A DNA stretch of 64,000 bases from assembly GCA_011319805.1 (NCBI GenBank), contig SJRY01000244.1, positions 397,421-461,420 on the forward strand, in the 5' to 3' direction. Shown in pieces: positions 10,972-22,210 of the stretch. The DNA is from Macrocybe gigantea. Taxonomy: Eukaryota > Basidiomycota > Agaricomycetes > Agaricales > Callistosporiaceae. Both the position numbers and the translations under genes were made by a program. Below the pieces are notes generated by a model. It searched no databases. It worked only from the letters and a program-made list of their open reading frames with translations, and was not told the origin of the DNA. The number at the start of each line of letters is the position of its first letter. Positions within the stretch are counted from its first letter, which is position 1.

Positions 10972-11921
10972 GCTTCATGCTGTGGGTAGAGGTACAGATA
11001 TACTGTTTCTTTCACTAGCTGGAGAATTTACGATCTCGGATATCACCCAGATTCCTTGAAGCTCGGCGCGGAATAAGATTGCGGAAAGCTAGGCGTCATT
11101 GGTGGTCTTGATCCTTGCCATTGCTTGGCCATTCTTCATGTTCTTTCCTCTGCTTTCCCTAGCCAGCGATACATCACAGACGTATTCTTTAGCTTCTTGT
11201 TCCTGGATTGCCTGTATGGGATTGTGCGAAGCGCCTCGCCATGCAGATCATAAGGCGAAAGCGTTATGTATTTTTGCACCCATGAGCAGCTCATGTCATC
11301 CAGGATACGTACAGTCATATTATTTAATAACTCGAGCAGCTGCGAAGAAAACCACGGCTAGCGCTCAGTAAACATTATATTCAAGACTGCCTTAAAAAGG
11401 TAAGATGCAAGACGACATGCGCTCCGCTAGACGTTGATTGAACATATCCAGTAGCATTGTCTCTAAGTATGAGACAGCGAACAGAGGACGAGAGTTGCGA
11501 GGAAACATGAAAGACAGAACGCCGTTCGTAGAACTCCGCCCTGGTGGCTTGTATGACGCTGGTCAAAGTAGCGGAGCAAGATGGGAGGGAATGAGGGGAC
11601 TAGTTACACGACGGACGAAACACCGTTCTCCGACTTGGCAGTAGACAAGAGTCGAGTTGGCAGCATAATTCCTCAAGAATGAGCCAGGAAATGATAAGCA
11701 GTATGAAAGCCAGGCGCTAAAGCGCAACGAAAGGCCTTCAAGCAGTAATTCTCTTGGTCAATGTCGGCCTCTCCATTCACTGAGACGGCACGCACTCCTC
11801 TTTATGTAGATCAATATTGTTGATACATGCATAGCTGTTATATGATGCAAGTCGGCGATGAACGTTAAGCAGCCAACATCACAGGGCCGAGTCCGGCTTA
11901 TTAGTAAACCTCTTCAAGATA
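10972..11921. other. Possible tail exon of copy C, otherwise nothing recognised
   Basis: A hydrophobic frame at 11093-11170 could be the lost C-terminal exon of copy C. Beyond it no gene is visible before the end of the broken DUF4470 gene. Confidence 0.4.
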
Positions 11922-14900
11922 CGTCACCGTAAATAGAGGCGACAAGGCAATCCTAGTGACACATGGTGCGAATGGCTTCCAAAGGGAATTTGCCATCATG
12001 CCCTCCACATTTTTACCTCTCCCACAGCTGCAAAGCGGATCAAAGCTTGCCCCATCGTTAAGCGGCACCTTGCCTTGAACACTGTATTCGCATTTTTTCC
12101 TATGCACCCAGTCCGACCGGCAGCGTTCCGCCACCGCGGGAAGGTAATGCTTCCAAACGCGCATTTCCCCAGGGTGCATTATGAGCTGGGACATCTTTGG
12201 GCCGCCGATGAGCGGTCCAAAGCTGTCCCATATCTTTGGCATGATTTCATGGTGAGAGGCAGCACATAGCCATCGGCAACAACGGTGTGGCATTGGAGAT
12301 CGTATTTGATGTCGCTGACGAACAGGATGGTGTCGCAGTCTTCTGTCTCCGGCTCACGCAAGGAGAAACAGTTTGCCATCGGAGCGCCCTGCAAGCCAGT
12401 GCAACCGACAAAGATGGAGTGGATAGACTCCTTCAAAGCCATGAAGGGCTCGTAATCAGGCTGACCTCGCAGTTTACGTTGACGGACGGACATCATGGAC
12501 GCAAGATGAGTAATGAGCCAATGCCGTTGATCGGGTTTCTTGATACGAAGATTGGGTATACGAGCCATGTTGAGACGATGCAGCGACCATGCATTCAGAG
12601 ACGCATCCGCTTCGACCACTGGGAATGGATGTAGATTCATCCCTTCAGGGCTAAATGGAGTAGATGGCGGGACAACGACCTGTCGTCATAAAAGCACATT
12701 CATAGCTTGCTTTTCCTAACGAAAAGGAACTCACCTCCATGTATAGCGACTTTCTTGCAAGCCGGAGTTTGTGTTGGCTGCCCAGGATGGGGAACGGGAA
12801 CACCACGTTCTGTTGAAGATTATCAAGAAGGACCCTCATAACGCAAGGCGAGACTTGGGAAATAGTTGGGAAAGAGCCCGATCTAAACGACGCCTGTGCA
12901 GTCTCGTCGTCCACAGAGAACCTTGAGGTTAACAACGCCACTTTCTTGTGATCCTTGTCGAACGATATAACAGCTTTGCTTGGTTTACCAATTTGTTCAC
13001 CTGAACTTGCTCCCACGCTGATTGATCCGGTGCAGGAGACGAAACCATCGAAGCTGACGTGGAATCGTCGGGAAGGATGTGAACATGATTTTCGTTCAGC
13101 AAGTCTGTAGCAAAAAGGTTCAACCGACACCCAACCTGCCGAGGAGCGGAACGGTATGAGTGGTGCTACGGACAGATAAGCAGACCTTGAAGTGGGATAT
13201 TGGCTCAACATTCACGAGCAAGTATGCTGGGGCAGAAAAGCACACTACAAGAGGAAGGGTGCCATTCCATCCTAGCGGATCCTCTTCGATGATGACCTCG
13301 GATGTGCCTTCGTTCCCGTCTTGACGATTTTCCCAAAGCCTGCGCGTTGAATGGTGAAACTGTTAAAAGACTGTTTCCCGACGATGCTGCAGTGAAGCGG
13401 TGGGTTGCCTGTTTTCTCAACATTTTCACCAAGAACTTGAATTTTCTGGCGTGGGATAGAGAAAACAATCCTGATGATTGGTGAAACGTTGTCCCATTTT
13501 GAGAAGACCGGGCCTTCCGTCAAGATAGGTCTGAGGTAATAGAACAACTTGAATAGACCATGGCGGAAGAGCTGAGTGTAGAGATTATGCCTGGCCTGGG
13601 AATCCGCCACGAAGCTGGCGTCCTTCTCTTGGATAAAGAGGAACCGTGTCATCACCTCCGACCACTCGGCGTCAGTTATCTTGTTTCTCTCCTTAACGAG
13701 CTTCAAGAGAAACACGAAGCTGTCACGAACATAATAAACAACATTCGTTCTGGAAACAGTCATGGTAACAGCACATGACCGAGCTGAACGAGGCTAGACG
13801 TCTCTTCCCGTTGAAAAAGCGAGAGATAGATATTATAAAGGACCGCAGCCAGCTGCGCGGTATCGTACGTTGGGGTAGAGCTTGGTCCTTTCCATGATTA
13901 ATCACAACGTCTCCAGTCATCAGTTGCTTCCAAACGGTGGCCTGGTGAAATTGCGGGTATTTCTTCTTCATGACCTGACCAACAAGTAGTTCGTGCGTGT
14001 TAGCACGCGCTGAAAATTCAGCAAGATAGTCCACAGGACACAGACCAAGAAGGAGGCTGAGGACTGGGATATCAGCGTGCAAGCGTTTCTTAAAGTCCTT
14101 TGTTGCGTCTTCTTCCGGATTGACTACTAAGGATTCCGTATACAAGACACTGAATGGTGATGATGACATCAGAGGAATGGCGGAGACCAGGAGGTTGAGG
14201 AGGCCGACATGATCTGAGAGATTGGATGTGTCAATTGCATTGAAGACGGTCGGGGCCGAGCGGGTCACGTACTCATCCTCGCTGAACTGGATCAACTTGC
14301 TACTCCAGTGCTCAACGGGGACATCTGTTGCCACATTACCCGTTAATGTGAAAGCTCGGAGCGCGTGGCAAATGGCCACGGCGTCAGCCAGAGCATATCT
14401 GATGATCGGTGGGCCGGTGGGTCGAGTCGCGAGGAAATCGTGAAAGGCATCACACCAATCACGAAACTCCGATTTAGCAGCATTGACGATGCTGGAGATA
14501 GTGGCTGGCTCGTGATCATTTCCGATGACAGGAGCGAGATGGAACGGAACAAGCGGGTCAGTTGCGTGGTGAAAGAAGCACCCTTCTCCCATGCGACAAT
14601 AAACAAACGTCGGGTTGAGCAGCGTAGCGGCCTGATACCCTCTTCCTCTGTGAACGTCGTGCCAGTCTTCCAGTAGTGTTTAAACTCTTTGGAGCACAGC
14701 TGAACTGCGTGCAGGATCAGAGGTCCGAAGGAACGCGCAGAGGGAAAGACAAGGATATCTTCATATGTTTGGTCCTTCATTGCTTTTGCAAAGGCACTAT
14801 TGATGGCGTTTCGGCGTGCTTGAGGGAGGGCTTCCATCCCTACGTAAAGCTCCCAACGATGGCGTAGCTCTGTAAGCGTGTGCTCTGTGGCAATCCTGAT

Positions 14901-15442
14901 AAAGCGGCCGTACGGCGAGGAGTTCCAGGCCTCCATAGACTCCGAAAACCTTATCATCTTCTTGCATTGATCAACGAGCACGGCGTAGGATGCCTTGTCG
15001 AGCTTGATGTGCATATAGATATTCCACACGATATCAGTGGAAACATCCTTGTGGTGAATGAGGCTAAGAAGCAGGACATTCCGTGCTGCGAATGCAACAA
15101 GACAGCGTCAGAATCATGGCAGGCTATATGACACGTGCAAAACATGTACCCAAGACACCAGGATCGTAATCGCAGCAAGTGAAGTCCAGCAGACGCCTGG
15201 CTGGATGAGAAGGATAACAAAGGACAAGCGTTAGAATGCGATCACAGAGGTGAGGAAGGACGGAAAGGCTCACAATTCTTCTCCATGAAAACCGTGTACA
15301 GCACGTTCCGAATATCGCCACACCCCAGCGAGAGCATCATGGCGGGCTCCTCCGGTGGCAGGTCGCGGGTGAAGGAGATGGCGGACGTGTTTCCCACAGC
15401 ATAGAGAAAGTACTTGCCGGGCCATACAATGGGATGAGCCAT
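11922..15442 (-). pseudogene. DUF4470-type gene with multiple frame breaks, MYND finger absent
   Basis: Long conserved blocks in shifting frames match the large Agaricomycete DUF4470 proteins often ending in a MYND finger. Exon 1 (15442-15274) holds the DUF4470 start (YFLYAVGNT, TRDLPPEEPA, LGCGDIRNVLYT), exon 2 is 15200-15150 and exon 3 begins at 15085. Later blocks include NPTFVYCRMGEG, the GFGKIVKTGTKAHPR segment, EEDPLGWNGTLPLVV, RLARKSLYMEV and a final CSCGRGK...SPLFTVTYLEE. To keep these blocks in one protein, frame must slip near 14640, 13870, 13298, 13135, 13013 and 12252, each time as if one base were missing. Some slips (14640, 13870) could instead be unusual introns. The stop comes right after TYLEEVY and no MYND cysteines follow. 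Confidence 0.75.
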
Positions 15443-15646
15443 AGCGCGAAGATAGGCAACGAAAAGCAATTCAGGAGCAGCTGGACGTATTCGGCAGCAT
15501 GATCGATTCTTTGAATGAGCGCGTGTGAACCTACGTAATAATGATCACATCTGGCACAATAACAATACACGGATAGCACTTGCACTTTGTCTGGTGTCCA
15601 TTGAGAAATGATGTCTGCACCCGAACGCGCTAGCATCCACCAACAT

Positions 15647-16988
15647 TCAATCATTCTTCTCTTCCTCTCATCCCCGCCCCAGACGAGCGCTTCGACGGCC
15701 TGCCTCCTCCCGCTCCACGATAACCCCAATCCCTTCTCCCACGTCCTCGAGAATCCAAACATCCCAACACGCTCCCGGTACGCTCTGTATGCCTCCGGGT
15801 ACTTGCTCATCGAGATCGCCTCTGTGTAGCGTGTCGATGCGAGGAACAAGGCCGAGAGCGCGATCGCCGGAAAGAGCATCTCCGCGCACTCAAAAGCGAC
15901 GCGCGCCAGAGGGTAAAGAGAGCGGGGCAGGTCGGCGGCAAGGCTCGACAGCGATGGTAGATCTGAAAGATGGTATTTGGGCAAATTTGGAGGCGAAGGC
16001 GATAGGCGGGGTATGAGCGTGATGATCCACTGTGGATCAGAAGGAAATGGGTAAGAGGGCGAATGACAGACGGAACGCGACACTCACCCAAAAGGTCTGC
16101 TCACAGGCAAAATTCGGATGCCTAGAGTAAGCCCAAAGGCCCCTAGTGATGAATCCCCTCCGCGCGTCGGCCGGAGTCCACTTTAAGCGTGCCCCGCGCC
16201 AGTGCTGGTACTCGTCATACTGGTCAACGCCCTCCTTCCCTTTTCCCTTTTGCCCAGCCAGAAAAGCATGCTTATATGCCTGGTACGCCCATTGCTGGTT
16301 GTCTGCCGTGAACTCGAGCACGAGAACGACGAGAGCGAGAGCTGCGAGCAGATAGTCCGAACGTGCGAGGGGCACGTGAGGTTGTACCGTCGATGCGATT
16401 TTGATGGGCAGACTGAGGAACAGCAGCAGCACGTTCTGTATGCCGGAAATGAAGGTCAGATTGACTACTTGGAAGAGCCAAGGTGGAAGCTGCTTTCGGA
16501 GGACGGCCCAGCGGTAGTCCTCGTCCTTCCTGTCACACGAATCGTGAATCAGAGTGACTCACTGAGGTTCATCTAACACTCACAGATTGAAAAGACCTCG
16601 TCTATGCGTGTTGTAGCTCAACCTGCATCATTAGAGGGTTGAGCTGAACAAAAGGTGGGCTCAAGAAACCAGAGACTCGCCTGCACATCCAGATAAACAC
16701 TAAGGCGAACATGAGAAGGGCTCGCGGGCTAAAATCCCTCGCGACGGCCCATCCGAGCTCCTTCGGAGTAAATGGACAGAGGAAAAACGGCTGTTGATTT
16801 GGCCAGAGCGGGAGGAGCGCGTAATATGCAGCATATATGGTGGGAAGGAATGTCCAGAGACGGTCGACCTGCGAAACATTAGCAGTGATAACGGAAGCAA
16901 CGTATGTGGCGAGCGTCGTGGAAAGGCAAAACTGGGCGGGCCAGCGATACGCTGGCGAAAGTTCATTGAAAAGATCCATGACCGACAT
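15647..16988 (-). CDS. DUF1295 multi-pass membrane protein (steroid reductase/ICMT-like)
   Basis: Exons 16988-16681, 16622-16584, 16529-16088 and 16029 downward. Several membrane helices are followed by the family signature: SQVDRLW, LSYNTHRRG, DEDYRW, and the C-terminal WAYSRHPNFACEQ, matching the DUF1295 / 3-oxo-5-alpha-steroid 4-dehydrogenase C-terminal group. The first intron begins with gcgagt, a GC-AG intron. As sequenced, the last exon stays open to 15337, overlapping exon 1 of the DUF4470 gene. In the frame shifted by one base near 15665 an acidic tail ends at a stop at 15647-15649, which looks like the natural end. Substrate unknown; membrane location (probably ER) is inferred. Confidence 0.78.
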
Positions 16989-17060
16989 GTCACCGAACAG
17001 GAGGTTTGAGGGTGAGCGTTATATTACCATATTTAGAAATATCTCAGCTCGCTGAGATGA

Positions 17061-17133
17061 GCCGTCGTGGCGCAATGGTTAGCGCGTCGCTTTCCTAAGG
17101 CGAAGGTTGTGGGTTCGAGTCCCGTCGTCGGTA
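17061..17133 (+). tRNA. tRNA-Arg (anticodon CCT)
   Basis: A 73-base cloverleaf can be folded by eye: acceptor arm 17061-17067 with 17126-17132, D arm GCGC/GCGC, anticodon stem TCGCT/GGCGA with loop TTCCTAA, T loop TTCGAGT and discriminator A. There is no intron. The acceptor stem has one T-T mismatch and the T stem two G-T wobbles, so the gene may be slightly degenerate, but internal A and B box sequences (TGGCGCAATGG, GGTTCGAGTCC) are good. It reads AGG codons. Confidence 0.9.
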
Positions 17134-17416
17134 TTGGGTACCTTCTTTTTCTGCCTTGGTTGCGTACTCCACTGGCTCATGACAAGGCTAATTGAGATTA
17201 CAGTCGAAGCAATAGACCATTAAATGCAAAGGAAGAAGGTTGAAGTTGGAGAAAAAGACGGCCGGCTCGTCCGTCCTCCACGTCTGATCGTCTCCTGCGA
17301 GCGTGTCATTGATACCGTCGTGTTCGAGACAGACGCGCTATACTGACGCGATGTAATGCTGCCTCAAAATCTGGAGTCCCGTTAAAACCTCAGAATCTGC
17401 TCTGCAAACCTGTCGA

Positions 17417-17824
17417 CTACGATTCCCCTTGCTTGTCTTCCTGCTTCTCATAGTGCTGCACAGAAGCACTCTGCCCACCGATCTCCTGCACAAGACCCGC
17501 ACTCTCTGGCCGCTTCCCCGACTCTCTTTCTTCTGGCGCTTCTTTCGGATTCGAAGATGCCGCGTCTAGACCCTGATTCGGCGACTCCTCCGACTTCCGC
17601 CCTGCGTCCGCAACGTCTGCCTGCTTCTCTTTCTTCGCTGCGGACGAATCAGAGACGTGCCCTTGCGATTCGGTGTCCTTATATCTGGTGCCGGCACTCT
17701 TACTGCTCCTGCTGACAGACTTGCGTAGCGACGTCGTTTTGTAGATGAAGCGCTGGCCATACGCGGCAATCCTGCCGATGAGATAGAGGCAACGGAGGAA
17801 ACAGTCGCCACAAAAGGCGTTCAT
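17417..17824 (-). CDS. Small hypothetical protein, 135 residues
   Basis: A single uninterrupted frame from the ATG at 17824 to a stop at 17417. Residues 1-28 are hydrophobic with three cysteines (MNAFCGDCFLRC), then a basic Ser/Arg/Lys patch, then a highly charged, disordered tail rich in Glu, Ser and Lys. No family is recognised. It could be a small membrane-anchored protein or a non-coding frame. Confidence 0.4.
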   Translation of the reverse strand: MNAFCGDCFLRCLYLIGRIAAYGQRFIYKTTSLRKSVSRSSKSAGTRYKDTESQGHVSDSSAAKKEKQADVADAGRKSEESPNQGLDAASSNPKEAPEERESGKRPESAGLVQEIGGQSASVQHYEKQEDKQGES

Positions 17825-17899
17825 TTCTGTTTGAGGTCCCGAAACAAGATAAATGTTCCTGAAACCACAAAGGTGCTCTCCTTTAAGACATTCGCAAAA

Positions 17900-18526
17900 T
17901 CAAATTATTGACGTCATTCTGAGTGAAACTGAAGAGAGCGAAACGAAGGATGAATGTCTATGTACAGCGTGTATGAAAAAAGAAAGACAGTCATATACGA
18001 AGGAACCCGGATAAAAGAATGCGAAGGAAGGGGTAAGGACATGGTGTATGAAAGAGGGGACCCTCTCTCTTTCAGTCAAACGTCCGCTGTCTGGAGCGGT
18101 CCGCTCAGAAATAGTACTAGAATTCAAATCAGCCGAATTCAAAGCAAACTGGAAAGCCATTTGATGACTGACTCCTGGTACAACAGGTAAAACCACAACA
18201 ACGTTGGGCACGCGACGCCTGTTTGGGTGGCTGTCAGGCGGATAATAAGGTGGGCTACGGGATGTCATTGTCCTGAGCGCCTGTGCGTCCGCTGTGGGAC
18301 TACTCGGACTCGATGGCGGTGACGCCAAGTCACCCGAGCGAGCGTGTGCGTCGCTTTTCGGTTTAGGCGACGAAAAGGTGAATCTTCGAGGAAAAGACGG
18401 CATGGGAATAGCGACGTTGCTTTCAGATGTCTGGTTCTCAAAACCTTGCAAGCGGCGCCTTCGGTAGAAAAGAACGGAGCGTGTAGACGCTGCGGAAGCG
18501 AAGGAGGGGAAAGGGCTGGAAGGCAT
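17900..18526 (-). CDS. Hypothetical Ser/Pro/Arg-rich ORF
   Basis: ATG at 18526, open for 208 codons. The first 120 residues are low complexity (Ser, Pro, Arg) and look more coding than the last 80. No domain is recognised. A shorter spliced product, or no protein at all, is possible. Confidence 0.3.
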   Translation of the reverse strand: MPSSPFPSFASAASTRSVLFYRRRRLQGFENQTSESNVAIPMPSFPRRFTFSSPKPKSDAHARSGDLASPPSSPSSPTADAQALRTMTSRSPPYYPPDSHPNRRRVPNVVVVLPVVPGVSHQMAFQFALNSADLNSSTISERTAPDSGRLTERERVPSFIHHVLTPSFAFFYPGSFVYDCLSFFIHAVHRHSSFVSLSSVSLRMTSII

Positions 18527-18549
18527 CCGACTAGCAGCATCATTGCTTA

Positions 18550-19240
18550 AGTATTGCTATGCCTGTGGCGGGTTTTCATTCATTTCCGGCGCTACAAAGG
18601 AGGCTACAGTCCGCGATGCCTCCTGTCACTTGATCGATGCAGACACTCGCAGCCGAATTAGGTTCCGCGATCACGAGCCTCGAAGAATGTAACAGATGGG
18701 CCCAGTTCATAAAAGGAGGCCTTGAACGTTTCGTTAGAATCATCAGATGAACGACTCTTCCATAAGACCCAACAGAAGATGGGATGGTGATGCACTTGAA
18801 ATCATCACACTGCCCCCATCTTACCTCGCTATTCTTGGGTGTGAGCTGTGCCCGCCTCTTTCGAGTCCGTTGTCGCTCATGTTTCCCGGTGCCAGTGGCT
18901 CCATCTCCCAGAAGAGACGGTCATCTCAGATGGTCGTGGTCACGCCCGCTTTTGTGGAGTTTGATCGCTCTTCCCGCGTTTAATGGCGCCATTTCATATT
19001 CAACCACATTCCAGCAACCAAAGGAATGACCTCAAGCTGCCTAGAAACTGCAGTCACAAGGGCTTGGCAGAGATCCATTGACAGCCAGTATGTAAGTAAT
19101 GGCTCCAACTTCTCAGCGTCAAATGACAGAGCAGCGCCATTCCAGGAACCGCAGAAGCATATCAAGTTCAACATGCTGCTCCAGCGGCCTCATATGCCTT
19201 GTTCCTATTGAAACGAGTCGAAAAACTCTCTCCAAGCACC
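18550..19240. other. No gene recognised upstream of the F-box gene
   Basis: Only short frames, none with a plausible protein. This stretch probably contains the F-box gene promoter. Confidence 0.4.
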
Positions 19241-20585
19241 ATGTGGTCGCAATCGCCGTTTCCGCTAGAGATCATCGATGCTGTTGTCGACCGCCTGCAT
19301 GCCGACACTCAGGCCCTGGGTGCCTGCGCCCTCGTATGTGCGGACTGGTTGCCCTGCAGCCGACACCACCTCTTCTCGACCGCCCGGCTCTCGTCTCGTC
19401 GCGCTGCACGCTTTTCGGACCTGGCTCGTTCCTCACTTTGCACATTTGCATCGCACGTTCGTCGGCTGGAGCTCGATGGATCCGAGTCCGCGTCGCTCGA
19501 TCCCCTTTCAACTCCAGCGCATTCGCTTTCGGGAACATCGCATGACCATGATGGCCGCAGAGCAGCTACGGCCAGCCACGAGGACGATGTTACGTCGGCC
19601 GCGCGATTTATGCAGTGCCTAATCCTTGCCTCGGACATTCCGGGTTCGCGCTTCCCCTGCCTGACCTCGCTCAAGCTCGCCAACGCGGACTGGACCGCGC
19701 TCCCGCCGTGCGATCAGATCAAGGCGCTGCACCACCTCACTAAGCTCTCCCGGAGCGCTAGCAGTGCGCCCACAAGCAAGATCGAGGACCTCTTACTCGA
19801 GAATATCGCCTTCCACGACTTGCGCGATGTCATGCGCATGCTGGGCGCGTTTCCGAACTTGCGGCGCGTCGAAGCACATGTATGGTTCGCAAAGTACCTC
19901 GAATACAACGTGGCGGGCGCTGCAGGGCTGCAGTTGCCTATAGGTATCACCTCGCTGGAGCTCGGCGTACACGAGGAAGCCGCGGTGTTCCTCAGCTCGT
20001 TGGCTGGATCTGCCATCACGCCCCGCATAGACACCCTCGTTCTTCAGAGGCTAGGCATGGCTGAGGTGGGATATCTCAACGCTGCTCTGCGCAAGCTCGG
20101 AGGTTCGCTCCTACGTCTGACCCTCCACCTCTCCTGTCAGCCATCGGATGCGATTTCCGCAGGTGAGTTTGTCTCTAAAGTCTTCGGCCTTCGGAGCTTG
20201 GCTCACGCATCTTATCCTCTGACCAGGCGAGCTTCTTAACGCAATAAACCTCACACACCAAGCGGAGCTTACCTCGCTTCGTGTCGATGGCATAATGCTT
20301 GTCCCCGCGGACACAGACACCGCGTTAGCCACCCTCGCGAGCGTGCTGAACCTCATGCTCGACAAGGTCCGCGCTCTCCCTTCGCTGGAGCACCTTGGAC
20401 TGGGAATCCATCGCCAAACCGGTCCTCCAGAGTCGCAATCCATGGAGGTTCTGGACTGGCCCATGATCGAGCGTGCCATCAAGCAAGCAAGGTCTCTCCA
20501 CCCAAAGAAAATCGAGCTGCGTGTTCTCGAGTCTGCCCGACGAGAGATGCCGGACGGATCTAATGCCAAGCACTTCTGCCTTTGA
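19241..20585 (+). CDS. F-box-like protein
   Basis: Exons 19241-20162 and 20227-20585 give 426 residues; the 64-base intron runs from gtgagt to ccag. The N-terminus (FPLEIIDAVVDRLHAD, then CALVCADWLPCSRHHLF) is a fungal F-box, which would bind Skp1 in an SCF ubiquitin ligase. The rest has irregular Leu-rich strands (LTSLKLAN, IEDLLLENIAFHDL, ITSLELGV, IDTLVLQRLG), as in the solenoid target-binding part of these proteins. Basidiomycetes have many such genes with weakly conserved C-termini; the target is unknown. Confidence 0.82.
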
Positions 20586-20924
20586 GATTCTCCCGGCCCC
20601 AAATGCGGTTTCTGACGTCCAGTTCGGACACGTCACTCCCACTTTTCATCTGGCACCTCGGACTCGAAATCCGCTTCATCAAGACGCATATACCTGCATT
20701 TAGTTCATGTAATACCCCACCAGTCGCAGCATTCTTGTTCACTCCAAGGTTTCGTGCCACAGTAAACCACGCAGTCTCATCGCACCAGGTGTATAAACCC
20801 AATGTACTTTTAATGAAGAATTAAAAAGAGCGGCGATGTCTTTGCAAGAAATAGAAAATGTGTACACATCCAACAAGACTATAGAAACTCGCTGCGATCA
20901 CTGGAACCTCTCAATGTAGCAGTC

Positions 20925-22210
20925 TCAGGCTGGAACGAAGGTAATGGTCTAAGTACAGGACCAGTGTTGGCAAACCACGTTCATAAAAGCGCACAGAAAG
21001 CGGAAATATGTCACTCACGATCCACTGCGTGGCTCCGAAGGTGGCTGAGAATGTGTTCTTGTCGCCGACCAGTACCAGGACGCCTTGTTGAAGGACATCA
21101 ATGTGGCGTCGGCGATGGTGAGTTCCTGCGGATAAACATACCTTCAATAAACCCAATAAAGGTAGCGGGCTTGCTCGAGTCGGTGTTGACCCATTGAGCT
21201 CTGACGCCATACGTCGCAGGATCGACCTGGAACTAAAGAGTCCGAAAGTTTCCAATTGGAGAAATGTCAGCGGCGTATGATGAGGACGGAGAAACGCGAA
21301 GCTAACGATAGCGCTTTCAAACTCTTCCGCGATGCCTGTTGCAGCGGAGAACGAGTTTGGCCCACTTGCTGGCGGCGCGTCAGGATCCGTCCGCGTCGTG
21401 CCGCCGAAGTATGCATAGCTAAAAACACGGACGAATCAGCGATTTTGGAGATGTCATTCCCGAACGGCTGACGCGTCCAACGCGTCGGAGCGACGATACT
21501 CAACTTGTACGAGCCCGTGTTGAGGTTGGCAGAGGTCGAGGAGAAACCTTTGATGCCTCCAAGGTAAGGGAAATTACCGTTCGGTCCATTCTGTATTTGA
21601 AAGTGGGTTTGAAATGGGCACGGATGTTGAAAGTTGTTTAAATGTATACTTTGGTCAAAATGTTCAGAGGTCCACTACTTCCGACGTTGAGGGCGACCAG
21701 CAGACGCTGGTTGGGATCTTGAGTGACGCCGTATTCTCCGAAGATGTTGAACGTGTTGCCGACAAAGCCAATATCGTTCCCGTTCTCGTCCCTGACCAAG
21801 AGATAGCCTTGGCTGCATTTCCAGGAACACGGTTAGATCAGATATGCACAAGCCAGATGAGGAACCGTGGCCATTCAACCCACAGAGCAGGCGTGCCGGA
21901 TGGAACGGCGCGGGCGATTCCTTCAGAATGAAGTCAGGAGTGAGAGGAACGCGCAATCCACGAGATTATCGACTCAACTTGAACGAGTCCTTTTATGTGG
22001 TGGTTTCGGCGGGAGTCTTTTGCGCAGTCGTTCGGCGTTAGTCATAGCATCATCTACAATGCTATTCAGTTTCAGGCCTACGAGGGCCGTATTCACGGAA
22101 GACGCGGGTGGGTTGAGTTGCAACACATCTCTGGTGGTCCTCGAAGGTGTAGCGGATGCGAAGACGGCTGACACGCCGAGTGCTAGGACACAGAGATATT
22201 TCAGCAACAT
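20925..22210 (-). CDS. Secreted protein of unknown function, eight exons
   Basis: Exons 22210-21979, 21920-21884, 21812-21650, 21590-21505, 21418-21307, 21232-21142, 21083-21019 and 20948-20925 are all in phase (270 residues). A signal peptide (MLLKYLCVLALGVSAVFA) is followed by a propeptide-like region (RTTRDVLQLNPP). Then comes a conserved ectodomain: YLLVRDENGNDIGFVGN, FNIFGEYGVTQDP, NGPNGNFPYLGGIKGF, NYAYFGGTT, EEFESAI, QWVNTDSSKPATFIG and a final FGATQWITITFVPA. The pattern matches a family of basidiomycete secreted proteins without known function, from memory. Borders of the short exons are inferred from the continuity of these blocks. Confidence 0.8.
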
